Assembly: GCF_002243045.1 (NCBI RefSeq)
Contig: NZ_MBKP01000001.1
Span: 1-64,000 of the forward strand
Source of the DNA: Methanolobus psychrotolerans
Lineage (GTDB): Archaea > Halobacteriota > Methanosarcinia > Methanosarcinales > Methanosarcinaceae
Length of the DNA: 64,000 bases
Reading direction: 5' to 3'
Shown here in pieces: positions 8,850-19,200 of the stretch. The position numbers were made by a program, and so were the translations under genes. The notes under the pieces are model-generated. The model did not search any database, had not been told where the DNA came from, and saw nothing but the letters and a program-made list of their open reading frames with translations. Each line of letters opens with the position of its first letter. The stretch's first letter is position 1.

Positions 8850-10325
8850 ATATTATTCGAAAATGTCCGGTTTTTAGACACAACTCTTAGAGACGGCGAA
8901 CAGACACCAGGTGTAGCACTCACCAGCACAGACAAAGTAGCTATTGCTACAAAACTGGATGAACTTGGTGTAAACGTTATCGAGGCTGGTTCGGCCATCA
9001 CCTCTGAAGGTGAGCGCGAGTCCATAAGAGCAGTGGTTGCCCAGGGACTTAACGCAGAGATATGCAGCTACTGCAGGATAATGAAGCCAGATGTAGACTA
9101 TGCACTGGCATGTGATGTGGATTCTATTCACCTTGTAGCCCCGGTATCAGATCTTCATATCAATGTAAAGCTTAAGAAAGACAGGGAAACCGTAAGGCAG
9201 ATGGCTGTGGAGGTAACCGAATATGCAAAGGAACACGGCCTTATAGTAGAGCTTAGCGGAGAGGACGCTTCAAGAGCAGACATTGAATTCCTGAAGTCAT
9301 TATACAACGATGGCATTGAAGCAGGAGCTGACAGGTTATGCTTCTGCGACACTGTGGGATTACTTGTCCCTGAAAGGACAGAAGTCATTTTCAGCGACAT
9401 CTGCTCTGCAGTAAAGGCACCGTTAAGCATTCACTGCCATAATGACTTTGGCCTTGGAACAGCCAATACTATAGCAGCCTTAAGAGCAGGCGCACAGCAG
9501 GCCCATGTGACCATCAATGGCATTGGTGAAAGAGCAGGTAACACTGCCCTTGAAGAAGTTGTGATGACCATTGAATGGTTATACAAATGTAAGACCGGAA
9601 TCAATACTCAAGAGATCTTCAAGACATCCAGACTTGTAAGCAGGCTCACAGGCTTACCTGTGGCACCAAACAAATCACTTATCGGCGGTAACGCATTTAC
9701 CCACGAGGCAGGCATTCATGTACATGGCCTGCTGGCAGACACATCCACATACGAGCCGATAAAACCCGAGGTACTTGGCAGGGAAAGAAAGATAGTGCTT
9801 GGAAAACATGCAGGCAAGAGTTCAGTAACATTAGCTGTCAAGGAAATGGGATTTGAGACCGATGATGCACAATTGCATGAGATACTTAACCGCGTCAAGG
9901 AGCTTGGAGACCACGGTAAGAAGGTCACGGATGCAGACCTGCAGTCAATTACCGAAACTGTGCTCAATATCCAAAGGGAGGCAAGAGTTCTCCTTGAAGA
10001 GTTTACAGTCGTGTCAGGCAATAAGGTAACACCGACCGCTTCTGTCAAACTCATGGTAGACGGAAAGGAAATCGTGGAGGCAGCAACCGGAGACGGACCT
10101 GTTGATGCAACACTTGCAAGTATAAAAAAGGGCATATCAGGCATTGCCGATGTGCAGCTTGAGGAATATCATGTTGATGCCATCAGCGGAGGAACCGATG
10201 CACTTGTAGAGGTATTGGTGAAACTCTCAAAGGACGGGAAGATGGTTACATCCAGAGGATCACGCACAGACATAGTAATGGCATCTGTGGAAGCAATCCT
10301 TAACGGAATAAACCGCCTGATCTGA
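8850..10325 (+). CDS. (R)-citramalate synthase / 2-isopropylmalate synthase family enzyme
   Basis: Condenses acetyl-CoA with a 2-oxo acid: pyruvate in the CimA route to isoleucine, or 2-oxoisovalerate in leucine synthesis (LeuA). The two cannot be told apart safely here. The catalytic HMGL-like barrel has the family start [14 protein letters not shown], the metal site HCHNDFGLG and the GERAGN loop. The C-terminal part (about residues 365-491) is the LeuA-type regulatory dimer domain that senses the end product. The first ATG/GTG in frame is GTG 9033, which would delete the catalytic start. The frame is open back to 8844 and encodes [16 protein letters not shown], with GAGGG just upstream, so initiation is placed at ATA 8850 (491 aa). 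ilvB follows 78 nt downstream. Confidence 0.85.
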   Translation: MLFENVRFLDTTLRDGEQTPGVALTSTDKVAIATKLDELGVNVIEAGSAITSEGERESIRAVVAQGLNAEICSYCRIMKPDVDYALACDVDSIHLVAPVSDLHINVKLKKDRETVRQMAVEVTEYAKEHGLIVELSGEDASRADIEFLKSLYNDGIEAGADRLCFCDTVGLLVPERTEVIFSDICSAVKAPLSIHCHNDFGLGTANTIAALRAGAQQAHVTINGIGERAGNTALEEVVMTIEWLYKCKTGINTQEIFKTSRLVSRLTGLPVAPNKSLIGGNAFTHEAGIHVHGLLADTSTYEPIKPEVLGRERKIVLGKHAGKSSVTLAVKEMGFETDDAQLHEILNRVKELGDHGKKVTDADLQSITETVLNIQREARVLLEEFTVVSGNKVTPTASVKLMVDGKEIVEAATGDGPVDATLASIKKGISGIADVQLEEYHVDAISGGTDALVEVLVKLSKDGKMVTSRGSRTDIVMASVEAILNGINRLI

Positions 10326-10403
10326 CCAATAAAATGTCAGAAACTTAAAGTCAGATAATATTCAATTTACGCGCAGATCAGAATTAACATTTAGAGGTTT
10401 TAT

Positions 10404-12101
10404 ATGACTGAATCGACGGAAAAAATGACAGGTGCACGAGCCCTCATCGAGTGCCTCTACAGAGAAGGTGTTGATACCATCTTCGGATACCCGGGAGGAG
10501 TACTGCTCCCCATATACGACGAACTGTATGATGCGAACATCCGTCACATACTTGTCCGCCACGAACAGGCTGCAGCCCACGGGGCAGAAGGATATGCAAG
10601 AGCTACCGGAAAGACGGGCGTATGTTTAGCAACCTCCGGACCCGGTGCAACAAACCTTGTAACCGGCATTGCAAACGCATACATGGACTCCATACCCATG
10701 GTCGTTTTCACCGGTCAGGTCCCAAGCAACCTCCTTGGCAATGATGCTTTCCAGGAAGCAAATATTACCGGCATCACGATGCCAATTACCAAGCATAATT
10801 ACCTTGTACAGGATGCAAATGACCTTCCAAGGATAATCAAAGAAGCATTTCATATCGCATCCACGGGCAGGCAGGGTCCGGTGCTCATAGACCTCCCAAA
10901 GGACATCACGCTTCAGGAAATTGAGTTTTATTATCCGGACAAGGTAGACCTGCGAGGCTACAAGCCCACATACCAGGGCAACCTCCAGCAGATAAAAAAG
11001 GCAGCTTCAGAGATAGAGATATCTAAATGTCCAGTGATCTACGCCGGTGGCGGCATCATCAGTTCAGACGCCAGCAAAGAGCTCCTGGAATTTGCAGAGA
11101 AGATCAAAGCACCCGTAACAACAACCCTTACAGGCATGGGAGGATTTCCTGCAGAGAACCCCCTGTTTTTGGGAATGCCCGGCATGCACGGAACAAAATA
11201 CGCCAACTATGCCATCCAGGAATCAGACCTTTTGATAGCCGTGGGCGTAAGATTTGATGACAGGGTCACAGGCAAACTGAAGGCATTCGCAGCCAATGCA
11301 AAGATAATCCATATCGATATCGACCCTGCAGAGATATCCAAGAACATAAAAGTGGACATACCAATTGTCGGAGATGCAAAATGGATATTGCAGAAGCTTT
11401 TGAAATATGCATCACCATCTCAATCCGAAGCATGGATCAAGAGGATAGACCACTGGAAGAAAGACAATCCGCTATACTACGTAGAACCTGCAACCGGCGA
11501 TGGGATCAAACCTCAGTACATAGTCGAGCAGATATGTGAGGCATGCAAAGATGCTATTATCGTTACAGAGGTCGGACAGCACCAGATGTGGGCTGCCCAG
11601 TACTTCAAATTCAGCAAACCAAGGACATTTATCACATCCGGTGGGCTTGGGACCATGGGCTACGGATTCCCTGCATCCATTGGAGCGAAAGTAGGAAGAC
11701 CTGACAAAGTGGTCTTTGACATTGCAGGTGATGGCTCATTCCAGATGAACTCACAGGAGCTTGCAACAGCAGTCCAGGAAAACGTACCGGTCATCGTGGC
11801 TATTTTCAATAACGGGTACCTTGGAATGGTCAGACAGTGGCAGGAACTGTTCCACAACAAGAGATATTCTTCAACCTGCATACAGAACAGTGTTGACTTT
11901 GTAAAGCTTGCAGAAGCCTATGGTGCACTGGGACTCAGGGCTACCAAACGGGAAGAAGTGCGTCCGGCCATAGAACAAGCAATTGCATCCGGAAGACCTA
12001 CGGTCATTGATTTCATCATCGAATGCGAGGAGAACGTATCACCGATGGTCCCGGCAGGTGCTGCTATTAATGAAATACTTGACCTGGAGAGGAAAGAATG
12101 A
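10404..12101 (+). CDS. ilvB: Acetolactate synthase large (catalytic) subunit
   Basis: Thiamine diphosphate enzyme that makes 2-acetolactate or 2-aceto-2-hydroxybutyrate, the first common step to valine, leucine and isoleucine. At 565 aa it is full length. The cofactor-activating Glu (E54 in [20 protein letters not shown]) is present, as is the metal/ThDP motif starting [11 protein letters not shown] (D443) and ending [11 protein letters not shown] start with AGAGGT upstream. It overlaps ilvN by 4 nt (ATGA), so translation is coupled with its regulatory subunit. Confidence 0.97.
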   Translation: MTESTEKMTGARALIECLYREGVDTIFGYPGGVLLPIYDELYDANIRHILVRHEQAAAHGAEGYARATGKTGVCLATSGPGATNLVTGIANAYMDSIPMVVFTGQVPSNLLGNDAFQEANITGITMPITKHNYLVQDANDLPRIIKEAFHIASTGRQGPVLIDLPKDITLQEIEFYYPDKVDLRGYKPTYQGNLQQIKKAASEIEISKCPVIYAGGGIISSDASKELLEFAEKIKAPVTTTLTGMGGFPAENPLFLGMPGMHGTKYANYAIQESDLLIAVGVRFDDRVTGKLKAFAANAKIIHIDIDPAEISKNIKVDIPIVGDAKWILQKLLKYASPSQSEAWIKRIDHWKKDNPLYYVEPATGDGIKPQYIVEQICEACKDAIIVTEVGQHQMWAAQYFKFSKPRTFITSGGLGTMGYGFPASIGAKVGRPDKVVFDIAGDGSFQMNSQELATAVQENVPVIVAIFNNGYLGMVRQWQELFHNKRYSSTCIQNSVDFVKLAEAYGALGLRATKREEVRPAIEQAIASGRPTVIDFIIECEENVSPMVPAGAAINEILDLERKE

Positions 12102-12583
12102 GACATACACTTGCAGTCCTGGTTGAGAACAAATACGGAGTGCTCTCAAGAGTCGCAGGCATGTTCTCAAGAAGAGGGTATAACATTGACAGCCTGACAG
12201 TAGGAGTTACTGATGATCCCACCATTTCCCGTATGACCATAGTGGTAAGAGGAGATGATGAGGTCCTGGAACAGGTCACAAAACAGCTCAACAAGCTTAT
12301 AGACGTTATCAGGGTCACAGACCTTAAATCAGAAGATTCCGTTGAAAGGGAACTGGCACTCATAAAGGTAAACTCTGATGTCAGCAACCGTTCAGAAATA
12401 ATGCAGATAGCAGACATATTCCGGGCCCGCATAATCGATGTTGCTTCAAAGTCCATGGTCATCGAAGTTACAGGCGATGAAAGCAAGATAGCTGCTATTG
12501 AACAGCTGCTCAGGCCATTTGGAATAAAAGAAATGGTCAGGACGGGAAAAGTAGCCCTGAGAAGAGGACAGAAGAGTTCTTAA
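12098..12583 (+). CDS. ilvN: Acetolactate synthase small (regulatory) subunit
   Basis: Regulatory partner of IlvB that stabilises the catalytic subunit and gives feedback inhibition, normally by valine. The 161 residues contain the N-terminal ACT domain ([20 protein letters not shown], residues about 3-75) and the C-terminal IlvN domain ending in a typical basic tail. Start overlaps the ilvB stop as ATGA; 44 nt precede ilvC. Confidence 0.97.
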   Translation: MRHTLAVLVENKYGVLSRVAGMFSRRGYNIDSLTVGVTDDPTISRMTIVVRGDDEVLEQVTKQLNKLIDVIRVTDLKSEDSVERELALIKVNSDVSNRSEIMQIADIFRARIIDVASKSMVIEVTGDESKIAAIEQLLRPFGIKEMVRTGKVALRRGQKSS

Positions 12584-12627
12584 TTATTCAGACGCTTATA
12601 GATATTTCACTTAAAGAGGTACATAAA

Positions 12628-13635
12628 ATGGCACAGATGTATTACGATAACGATGCAGATCTTAACTTACTGAAAGGTAAAAAAATAGCAGTAATGGGCT
12701 ACGGAAGTCAGGGACATGCACAGGCACAGAACCTGCATGACTCCGGACTTGATGTTACCGTAGGCTTAAGAAAAGGCAGCAGAAGATGGAAACAGGCAGA
12801 AGAGGATGGCCTTAAGGTCATGACTGTTGCAGAAGCCGCAAAGATGGCTGACATAATCCAGATACTGCTACCTGACGAAACACAGTCACAAGTCTACTAC
12901 AGCGAAATTGAGCCAGGACTTGAGCCGGGCAATGCAATAGTATTCTCACACGGATTCAACATCCACTACAACCAGATAGTTCCACAGAAGGACATCGATG
13001 TTTACATGGTAGCTCCAAAGAGCCCGGGACACCTCGTAAGAAGAACCTACAGGGACGGGGCAGGCGTACCTGGACTTATCGCAGTCTTCCAGGATGCGAC
13101 CGGCAATGCAAAGAACCTGGCCCTTGCACATGCAAAAGGTGTCGGATGTACACGCGCAGGAGTATATGAGACATCATTCCGCGAGGAAACAGAGACAGAT
13201 CTTTTCGGAGAGCAGGTGGACCTGTGTGGTGGAGTTGCTTCTCTTATCAAGACTTCCTTTGAAGTACTTGTGGAAGCAGGTTACCAGCCTGAAATGGCAT
13301 ACTTTGAAACATGCCACGAACTGAAACTCATTGTTGACCTCATCCATGAAGGTGGCCTTGACAAAATGTGGTACTCAGTATCCAACACCGCAGAATACGG
13401 CGGAATGACTGTCGGACCTAAGATCATCAACGAGCTTTCCAGGGAAGCTATGTACGAAGCTCTTGAGAGGATCCAGAACGGAGAGTTCGCCCGTGAGTTC
13501 GTACTTGAAGGCAAAGCAAACAGGCCGGTCCTTACCGCAATGGAAAGGCAGGACAGGGAACATCCTCTGGAAGTCATCGGTAAAGAGATAAGAGCCAAGA
13601 TGCCATGGCTGAACAGTGAATTGAACGAAAAGTAG
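12628..13635 (+). CDS. ilvC: Ketol-acid reductoisomerase, class I
   Basis: Isomerises and reduces acetolactate to 2,3-dihydroxy-isovalerate using NAD(P)H and magnesium. The 335-residue length is that of the short class I form. The Rossmann motif [13 protein letters not shown] (from residue 24), the cofactor-specificity loop GLRKGSRRW (46-54), and the magnesium and catalytic acids D191, E195, E227 and E231 are in place. The Arg/Ser-rich loop suggests NADPH use. A ribosome site AGAGGT lies 8 nt before the ATG. Last gene of the branched-chain operon, closed by a terminator that overlaps its stop codon. Confidence 0.97.
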   Translation: MAQMYYDNDADLNLLKGKKIAVMGYGSQGHAQAQNLHDSGLDVTVGLRKGSRRWKQAEEDGLKVMTVAEAAKMADIIQILLPDETQSQVYYSEIEPGLEPGNAIVFSHGFNIHYNQIVPQKDIDVYMVAPKSPGHLVRRTYRDGAGVPGLIAVFQDATGNAKNLALAHAKGVGCTRAGVYETSFREETETDLFGEQVDLCGGVASLIKTSFEVLVEAGYQPEMAYFETCHELKLIVDLIHEGGLDKMWYSVSNTAEYGGMTVGPKIINELSREAMYEALERIQNGEFAREFVLEGKANRPVLTAMERQDREHPLEVIGKEIRAKMPWLNSELNEK

Positions 13636-13662
13636 GCCTTCAGGTCTACACAACCTTTTTTT
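13632..13662 (+). terminator. Terminator of the branched-chain amino acid operon
   Basis: GTAGGCC (13632-13638) pairs with GGTCTAC (13643-13649) with one G-U pair, loop TTCA, then a run of seven T at 13656-13662. The ilvC stop codon lies in the stem. Confidence 0.75.
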
Positions 13663-13720
13663 ATTCTTTATCCTAATATTATTCTTACAAGCTCATTCCC
13701 GCTAACCAGAGGTATCAAAC

Positions 13721-14242
13721 ATGCCTGAAGTAACTGACATAATCCTTTCAAGAAGAAGCGTAAGAAAATTCACAGAAGAGCCGGTTGAAAACAAGGAAAT
13801 CAAAACCATACTGGAAGCAGGCAGGTGGGCACCATCCGGCCTCAATAACCAGCCATGGAGATTCATCGTGATAAAAGACAAAAGCACCATGGAGGAACTG
13901 GCAACCTGTACACACTACGGAGATATAATCCAGAATGCACCTTTACTGATAGCAGTTTACCTTGATCTGGATGTAATGTACAACCGGACAAAGGACGTCC
14001 AGGCCATTGGCGCATCAATACAGAATATGCTTCTGGCATGCTGTGATCTGAAACTTGGGGCAGTCTGGTTGGGAGAGATACTGAATAACTCAAATAAAGT
14101 TAACTTGATTCTGAGTTGCCCGGATACTTTGGAACTCATGGCAGTACTTGCCATAGGCAAACCTGCAATAACTGTCACGGCCACAGCAAGAAAAGACCTG
14201 AAAGACATAGCATATTGTGAAAAGTACGGAATGGCATTTTAA
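13721..14242 (+). CDS. Nitroreductase family FMN-dependent oxidoreductase
   Basis: A small (173 aa) flavoprotein of the nitroreductase fold, soluble and probably dimeric. The FMN contacts SRRSVRKF (about residue 10) and APSGLNNQPWRF (residues about 37-48) are clear, as is the second half pattern LGAVWLGEI. Members reduce varied substrates with NAD(P)H; the natural substrate here cannot be inferred. The gene has its own spacing from ilvC (85 nt and a terminator), so it is probably a separate unit. Confidence 0.88.
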   Translation: MPEVTDIILSRRSVRKFTEEPVENKEIKTILEAGRWAPSGLNNQPWRFIVIKDKSTMEELATCTHYGDIIQNAPLLIAVYLDLDVMYNRTKDVQAIGASIQNMLLACCDLKLGAVWLGEILNNSNKVNLILSCPDTLELMAVLAIGKPAITVTATARKDLKDIAYCEKYGMAF

Positions 14243-14250
14243 TAAAAAAA

Positions 14251-14368
14251 GGAGGTAGAGACGAATTAATGGTAATTGGAGATATAAATGTGGTATATTG
14301 GAGGTAGTAGATTGCATGACCCATTTATAGTAGACTATGATCAGGAAATAGGTCGACAATTCGTCTCT
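14251..14368 (+). ncRNA. Candidate nested-hairpin RNA element with GGAGGTAGT loop
   Basis: An outer perfect 11-bp inverted repeat, AGAGACGAATT (14257-14267) and AATTCGTCTCT (14358-14368), encloses an inner hairpin: TATAAATG (14283-14290) pairs with CATTTATA (14322-14329). The inner loop holds GGAGGTAGT (14300-14308) followed by a four-codon ORF, ATG at 14316 (MTHL). A second GGAGGTAG precedes another tiny ORF, ATG at 14269 (MVIGDINVVYWR). The inner hairpin resembles the element at 23994-24066. It could be a 3' UTR structure of the nitroreductase mRNA or a separate RNA. Confidence 0.45.
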
Positions 14369-14428
14369 AAATCTTAAAATGGATGTTATAGTATATAAAA
14401 TTTTGCCAAACAATCGGTTAAATCAAGC

Positions 14429-14456
14429 AAAACTGATTTAGCCATAAATCAGTTTT
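14429..14456. terminator. Bidirectional terminator hairpin at the end of topA
   Basis: AAAACTGATTTA (14429-14440), loop GCCA, and TAAATCAGTTTT (14445-14456) form a 12-bp perfect stem. Runs of T (plus) and A (T on the minus strand) flank it, so it can serve both converging units. It overlaps the topA stop codon. Confidence 0.75.
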
Positions 14457-16791
14457 TGTTGATTGCGCCGGATCTCTGCTTTCTGCCGGCACATTGACGG
14501 TTGGCACAGAACTCCACAGCATCTTTATCCTTCTCTTTGACACGTAGTATGTGCCAGCCACAGTGCTCACACAAAGTGCTAAGGACAGTGAGCCTGCCAT
14601 CCTTTGGAATTGACTGCGTATGCCCACACCGGTTAGTACAGCCAAGAAAACGGGAATCCTTTACAGATATAAGAAAAATAGACCCGTCACATACCGGACA
14701 GGGACCAACTACCTCGGGAGGGAAACATTTCTTCTCCATCTCACAAGTAAAACAGGGACCAATTCCCACAGCCCAGTTGTATTTATTGCCAACCTTTAAA
14801 ACCGCAACCCCATCTTTGCTACACTGCTGGGAACGCAGGACAGTAAGAGCACCTGCCTTTGGCAGAGGATATGTATTTTTACATTCAGGATAACCAGTAC
14901 AACCCACAAACCTCCCCTTTTCGGTCTTGATCATATGCAGCATCCGTCCGCACTGCGGACAGGTCCCCACAAAGTTCTTCTTATCAGTTGACACCTGTTC
15001 ATCAGTTATAGTACCTGCCATTCTTGCAGCAATGGCATCTTTGCTTGATCTTAGCTGAGAATACATCTCCCTGATAAGCCCGGTCCCCTCAGCAAGCGCA
15101 TCATCAAACGTCTTTTTCCCATCTTCAACATCCTGTATAAGAGATTCTATACGAGACCTGATCTCCGGCTGTACAAGTATAGGAACTGTGGCATCCAATG
15201 TATCCATCAGTGTAAAACCCGTATCAAGGATTGAGATTGTCTTCCCCTTTGTTTCAAAATAACCTCTTTTCTTATTAGTTTCAATATGAGTTGGAGCTGT
15301 TGCTTTGGTACCAATACCATGCTTGTCCATCAAAGTAAGCAGCTCTGCCTCAGTAAGCCTTTTTGGAGGGGTTGTTTCTGATTTTATGTTCTTGATACCC
15401 TTGACATCAACCTCTTCCTTTTCTTCTACATAAGGCAGTAGTTTATCATTTTTCGTTTCAAAGGGATATACGTCAAGCCATCCGGCATCCTTAAGTACAG
15501 AACCCGTAACGTCAAAGATCTCCCCGCCAACCAGGATCTCAAACCTTGTCTTTTCAAATATTGCAGGTCCCATAAGATTTGCAAGAAAATGACGCACAAT
15601 AAGATCATACACCTTCCATGCATCCGGCATTCTGATACTCCTCTCCACATCATCCCTTGAAGCCGCCTTTATAGGATGTATAGGAGGATGGTCATGCCCA
15701 TCACGAGTACCGTTCCTGCAGGCAATTTCCCCGGCCGAAAGTATTGAAAGTGCATACTTCTGGTAAATGCCCGATGAAAAAGCCACCAGTTTTGACCTGA
15801 AATCAAAATCATCAGCATATTTGTTTGTCTCAGTCCTCGGGTAACTTGTAAAACCTGAAAGGTAGAGCTGTTCTGCGACCTCAAGAGCATTTTCAGGACT
15901 GACGTCCAGGAATTTGGAAGCGCGTTTCAGGAACTCAGTTGTATTCAAAGGATACGGAGGACTTGTAAGAGCCTCTTTTACGCTTTTTTTGTCTACAAGA
16001 CCTTTCTTGCAATTTTTGATCCTGGCAAATATCTCGTCTGCTTTTGCCTTCTCGGAAATGTGCCCTCCCCTGTGAGTGCCTGAAAAATCTGCGCCCCTTG
16101 CACTAAAAACAGCCTCTATCTTCCAGAAATCCTTTGACTGGAAGTTCTTTATGAGCTTCTCCCTCTCATAGACAAAACCGCACGTTGGAGTCTGGCAAGG
16201 GCCTATTGAAATAACACCCTTGGTGCGTGCCCTTTCCCGAACTGCCAGTGTTATGAAACGGGTAAATGCAGCGCCCATCTTCAGGTCAAGTATCTGGCGA
16301 GCCTCTGCTGACATTGCCATATTATAGTCCGGTTCAACAAGATTTGCAAAAGCATTTTTGATTTCACTGGCAGATAATGAAGAAAAACGAGCCCTTTTAA
16401 CCGGGAAAGAAGCTACCTTCTCTGCGATCGATTTTGCCTCAAATCCTATATTTTCCCCTTCCCTGTCAAAGTCACAGGCAAGGACAACTTCCTCAGCACC
16501 GCCTGCAAGAAGTGAGATAGCAGCAGCATATGGCTTTTTAGTAACATTTTTTACAGGATCGGTGTCAAGAAGGATGGCAGGATCATAGTCACGCCAGTTG
16601 TTGAACTGCTCAGGAAAATCATAGCCCATGATATGCCCGGCAAGACCCATTATCCTCCACTCTTTTCCGTTAAGTTTGAAATCGTACACAGGAACACCTT
16701 CCACCGATGCACGGTTGAAATGTCCACCGCTGAGAATGCCTGCTATCTGGGAAGCTGCCTTGTTCTTTTCTGTGAATACGACTATTGACAT
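14449..16791 (-). CDS. topA: DNA topoisomerase I, archaeal type IA
   Basis: Relaxes negative supercoils by single-strand cleavage. The Toprim domain opens with SIVVFTEKNKAASQIAG and keeps the acidic DFDREGE motif. The catalytic tyrosine is Y317 in SYPRTETNKY. The C-terminal third has zinc-ribbon modules, seen as CPQC...GCTGYPEC, CFTC, CPVC...CTNRCG and CEHC...CANRQC. The frame is open for 48 further codons upstream but that part is hydrophobic and unlike the family, so the ATG at 16791 (780 aa) is chosen. Divergent from thiC across a 161-nt spacer. Confidence 0.95.
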   Translation of the reverse strand: MSIVVFTEKNKAASQIAGILSGGHFNRASVEGVPVYDFKLNGKEWRIMGLAGHIMGYDFPEQFNNWRDYDPAILLDTDPVKNVTKKPYAAAISLLAGGAEEVVLACDFDREGENIGFEAKSIAEKVASFPVKRARFSSLSASEIKNAFANLVEPDYNMAMSAEARQILDLKMGAAFTRFITLAVRERARTKGVISIGPCQTPTCGFVYEREKLIKNFQSKDFWKIEAVFSARGADFSGTHRGGHISEKAKADEIFARIKNCKKGLVDKKSVKEALTSPPYPLNTTEFLKRASKFLDVSPENALEVAEQLYLSGFTSYPRTETNKYADDFDFRSKLVAFSSGIYQKYALSILSAGEIACRNGTRDGHDHPPIHPIKAASRDDVERSIRMPDAWKVYDLIVRHFLANLMGPAIFEKTRFEILVGGEIFDVTGSVLKDAGWLDVYPFETKNDKLLPYVEEKEEVDVKGIKNIKSETTPPKRLTEAELLTLMDKHGIGTKATAPTHIETNKKRGYFETKGKTISILDTGFTLMDTLDATVPILVQPEIRSRIESLIQDVEDGKKTFDDALAEGTGLIREMYSQLRSSKDAIAARMAGTITDEQVSTDKKNFVGTCPQCGRMLHMIKTEKGRFVGCTGYPECKNTYPLPKAGALTVLRSQQCSKDGVAVLKVGNKYNWAVGIGPCFTCEMEKKCFPPEVVGPCPVCDGSIFLISVKDSRFLGCTNRCGHTQSIPKDGRLTVLSTLCEHCGWHILRVKEKDKDAVEFCANRQCAGRKQRSGAINKN

Positions 16792-16888
16792 GCTGCATCC
16801 GTATGTCCTGATATTAGATAAGAATTGAGCTTGTAGAGTGAAAGTAATACAGAATGATAGAATCAACAAATATTCGATAAGTTCTGTG

Positions 16889-16901
16889 AAACATATATAT
16901 T
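16889..16901 (+). promoter_or_regulatory. TATA box of thiC
   Basis: AACATATATATTC gives a likely transcript start near 16922 and a leader of about 30 nt with CGGAG at 16943-16947. That leader is too short to hold a thiamine pyrophosphate riboswitch, and none of its conserved words is present. Confidence 0.5.
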
Positions 16902-16952
16902 CCCCAAGAATGTATCTGCACCTAAACAAAGACACTGCATACCGGAGTTACA

Positions 16953-18236
16953 ATGACATTAATGGAAGATGCAAAAAAAGGCATAATAACATCCCAGATG
17001 GAAACTGTTGCCAGGGACGAGGGTATTGACGCAAAGACCATCTGTTCATGTGTTGCCAGGGGACTCATCAGCATCCCCAACAACCCTGTAAGAGACTGCA
17101 GAGTTGTAGGTATAGGCAAATATCTCAGTACAAAGGTCAACGCTAATATCGGAACCTCCCGTGACTACATCAACATCGGGGAGGAAGTGGAAAAGGCAAA
17201 GACAGCAGAGGTATTTGGTGCCGATGCACTCATGGACCTGTCTACCGGCGGGGACCTGGACCTTATCAGGAAAAAAATAATGGATGCTGTAAACATCCCA
17301 ATAGGTTCTGTTCCCATATATCAGGCTGCAGCTTCGCAGAAAGCAGTTGTGGATATGACATCCGATGACATGTTCAACGCAGTACGCAAACACGCAAAGG
17401 ACGGTATCGACTTTGTCACCATACATGCAGGTGTGAACCAGGATTCCATTAAACGGATAAAGCAGAGCGACAGGATAACAAATGTTGTCAGTCGCGGCGG
17501 TTCATTCACCATTGCCTGGATGCTGCATAACGGAGAGGACAACCCCTTCTATAATGAGTACGATTACCTGATGGAGATCGCCCATGAGTATGATATGGCG
17601 ATAAGTCTTGGCGACGGCATGAGACCCGGATGCATCCACGATGCTTCTGACAGGCCATCATTTATGGAATTCATATGCCTGGGGGAACTGGTCAAACGCA
17701 CCAGGGAAGCGAACATCCAGTGTTTTGTGGAAGGCCCCGGACATGTCCCCATAGATGAGATAGAGCTCAGCGTTAAGGGAATGAAGAGCCTGTGTGACAA
17801 TGCTCCACTCTATCTGCTGGGTCCTCTTGTCACAGACATAGCCCCAGGATATGATCACATCACCGGAGCCATAGGGGGCACATTGGCCGGCATGTACGGA
17901 GCCGATTTCCTCTGCATGACCACCCCCGCAGAACACCTTGCACTGCCAACTAACGATGATATCCGCGAAGGGACCATTGTCACAAGAATAGCAGCCCATG
18001 CAGCAGACCTTGCAAAGGAAGGCCAGAAAGAGCGTGCAAGAGCCATTGATGATAAAATGGCATATGCCCGCAAGAACCTTGACTGGGAGACCCAGTTTGA
18101 CCTTGCCATTGACGGAGAAAAGGCAAAGCACATACGGGAAAGCAGAAACACAGGAAGCGATGCATGTTCAATGTGCGGTGACCTGTGCGCTATGAAAATA
18201 GTAAGCAAGGCTTTTGAGGAAGAGAAGAACAGGTGA
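16953..18236 (+). CDS. thiC: Phosphomethylpyrimidine synthase
   Basis: Radical SAM enzyme that converts aminoimidazole ribotide into the pyrimidine half of thiamine. At 427 aa it is the short archaeal/core form without the N-terminal extension of many bacterial proteins. Conserved segments include NANIGTS, the MDLSTGGD loop, [15 protein letters not shown] and EGPGHVP. The iron-sulphur ligands near the C-terminus read CSMCGDLC (residues 405-412). Start ATG 16953 has CGGAG five nt upstream. It stands alone here; other thiamine genes are not in the window. Confidence 0.97.
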   Translation: MTLMEDAKKGIITSQMETVARDEGIDAKTICSCVARGLISIPNNPVRDCRVVGIGKYLSTKVNANIGTSRDYINIGEEVEKAKTAEVFGADALMDLSTGGDLDLIRKKIMDAVNIPIGSVPIYQAAASQKAVVDMTSDDMFNAVRKHAKDGIDFVTIHAGVNQDSIKRIKQSDRITNVVSRGGSFTIAWMLHNGEDNPFYNEYDYLMEIAHEYDMAISLGDGMRPGCIHDASDRPSFMEFICLGELVKRTREANIQCFVEGPGHVPIDEIELSVKGMKSLCDNAPLYLLGPLVTDIAPGYDHITGAIGGTLAGMYGADFLCMTTPAEHLALPTNDDIREGTIVTRIAAHAADLAKEGQKERARAIDDKMAYARKNLDWETQFDLAIDGEKAKHIRESRNTGSDACSMCGDLCAMKIVSKAFEEEKNR

Positions 18237-18304
18237 CAGGATGCTCACCTATTGCTTTCCTGCAATGTAACTCTTTTAAATGTTAAATGACAAATTAAAC
18301 CAAT

Positions 18305-19141
18305 ATGAAACTTACAGTCCTTCTGGATAATAACACCTTCATTGACCGCTATTTCTTAGGTGAACCAGGAGTGTCCTACTTTATAGAAGACAATGGAAAG
18401 AGAATACTTTTCGATACTGGATACTCTGATGCATTTCTTAGGAATGCGCACAGGATGAAGATAGACCTGCTAGACCTTGAGCATATAGTCCTGTCCCATG
18501 GCCATCTGGACCATACATGGGGACTTGACTCCATGGTAAAATTATTCACAGAAGCAAAAATAGAAGGTTTTAAGCATTCCAAACCAACTGTTGTAGCCCA
18601 TCCGCTGGTCTTCAATACAAAGATCCATGCAGATCTTGGTGAAATTGGAAGTCTTTTCTGCGCAGAAAAACTATCGAGAATCTTCAAACTGCAACTAAGC
18701 AAGGAGCCTTTGTGGCTGACAGAGAACATAGTATTCCTTGGAGAGATCCCCCGGATATATGATTTTGAACTCAGTGAACCTGAAAGCAAAGTTATCATAG
18801 AAGAAAAAGAAGAAGAGGATAACCTTGTTGAGGATACTGCCCTTGCAGTTAAGACCGAAAAGGGTCTTGTTATTGTAACAGGTTGTTCGCATTCCGGGAT
18901 ATGTAACATGATCGAGTATGCAAAAAACGTCTGCAACGAGGATAGAATTATAGATGTAATAGGAGGATTTCATTTACTCCGGCCATCTGAAAAAAAGATC
19001 AACGGAACAGTTGAATACTTCAGGAAACTCAATGCCACAGAAGTTCATGCATGCCATTGCACAGATCTTACATCGAGGATAAAACTGTCAACGGTCTGTG
19101 AACTTAAAGAAGTAGGTTCCGGCCTTCAACTTGAATATTAA
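18305..19141 (+). CDS. MBL-fold enzyme, probable ribofuranosylaminobenzene-phosphate synthase-type (H4MPT pathway)
   Basis: A 278-residue metallo-beta-lactamase fold protein. The di-metal motif SHGHLDH (H65, H67, D69, H70), TGCSHSGICNMIEYA, GGFHLL and the C-terminal CHCT are all present. This combination is typical of the archaeal subgroup that includes the MJ0301-type enzyme joining dihydropterin pyrophosphate to ribofuranosylaminobenzene phosphate in tetrahydromethanopterin synthesis. That role fits a methanogen, but many MBL paralogues share the pattern, so substrate is inferred. It lies 68 nt after thiC and may be read through from it. Confidence 0.75.
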   Translation: MKLTVLLDNNTFIDRYFLGEPGVSYFIEDNGKRILFDTGYSDAFLRNAHRMKIDLLDLEHIVLSHGHLDHTWGLDSMVKLFTEAKIEGFKHSKPTVVAHPLVFNTKIHADLGEIGSLFCAEKLSRIFKLQLSKEPLWLTENIVFLGEIPRIYDFELSEPESKVIIEEKEEEDNLVEDTALAVKTEKGLVIVTGCSHSGICNMIEYAKNVCNEDRIIDVIGGFHLLRPSEKKINGTVEYFRKLNATEVHACHCTDLTSRIKLSTVCELKEVGSGLQLEY

Positions 19142-19200
19142 AATAAGGATGATAGAATTTCAACAGAGCCAAAAAAGGAAAGTTAAGAGAGAGGCCTCTA

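Noticed and set aside
16792-16935. 48-codon N-terminal extension of topA
   Set aside because: Hydrophobic and unlike the family; the standard start is at 16791.
16792-16952. Possible TPP riboswitch before thiC
   Set aside because: The leader predicted from the TATA box is about 30 nt; conserved thi-box words are absent.
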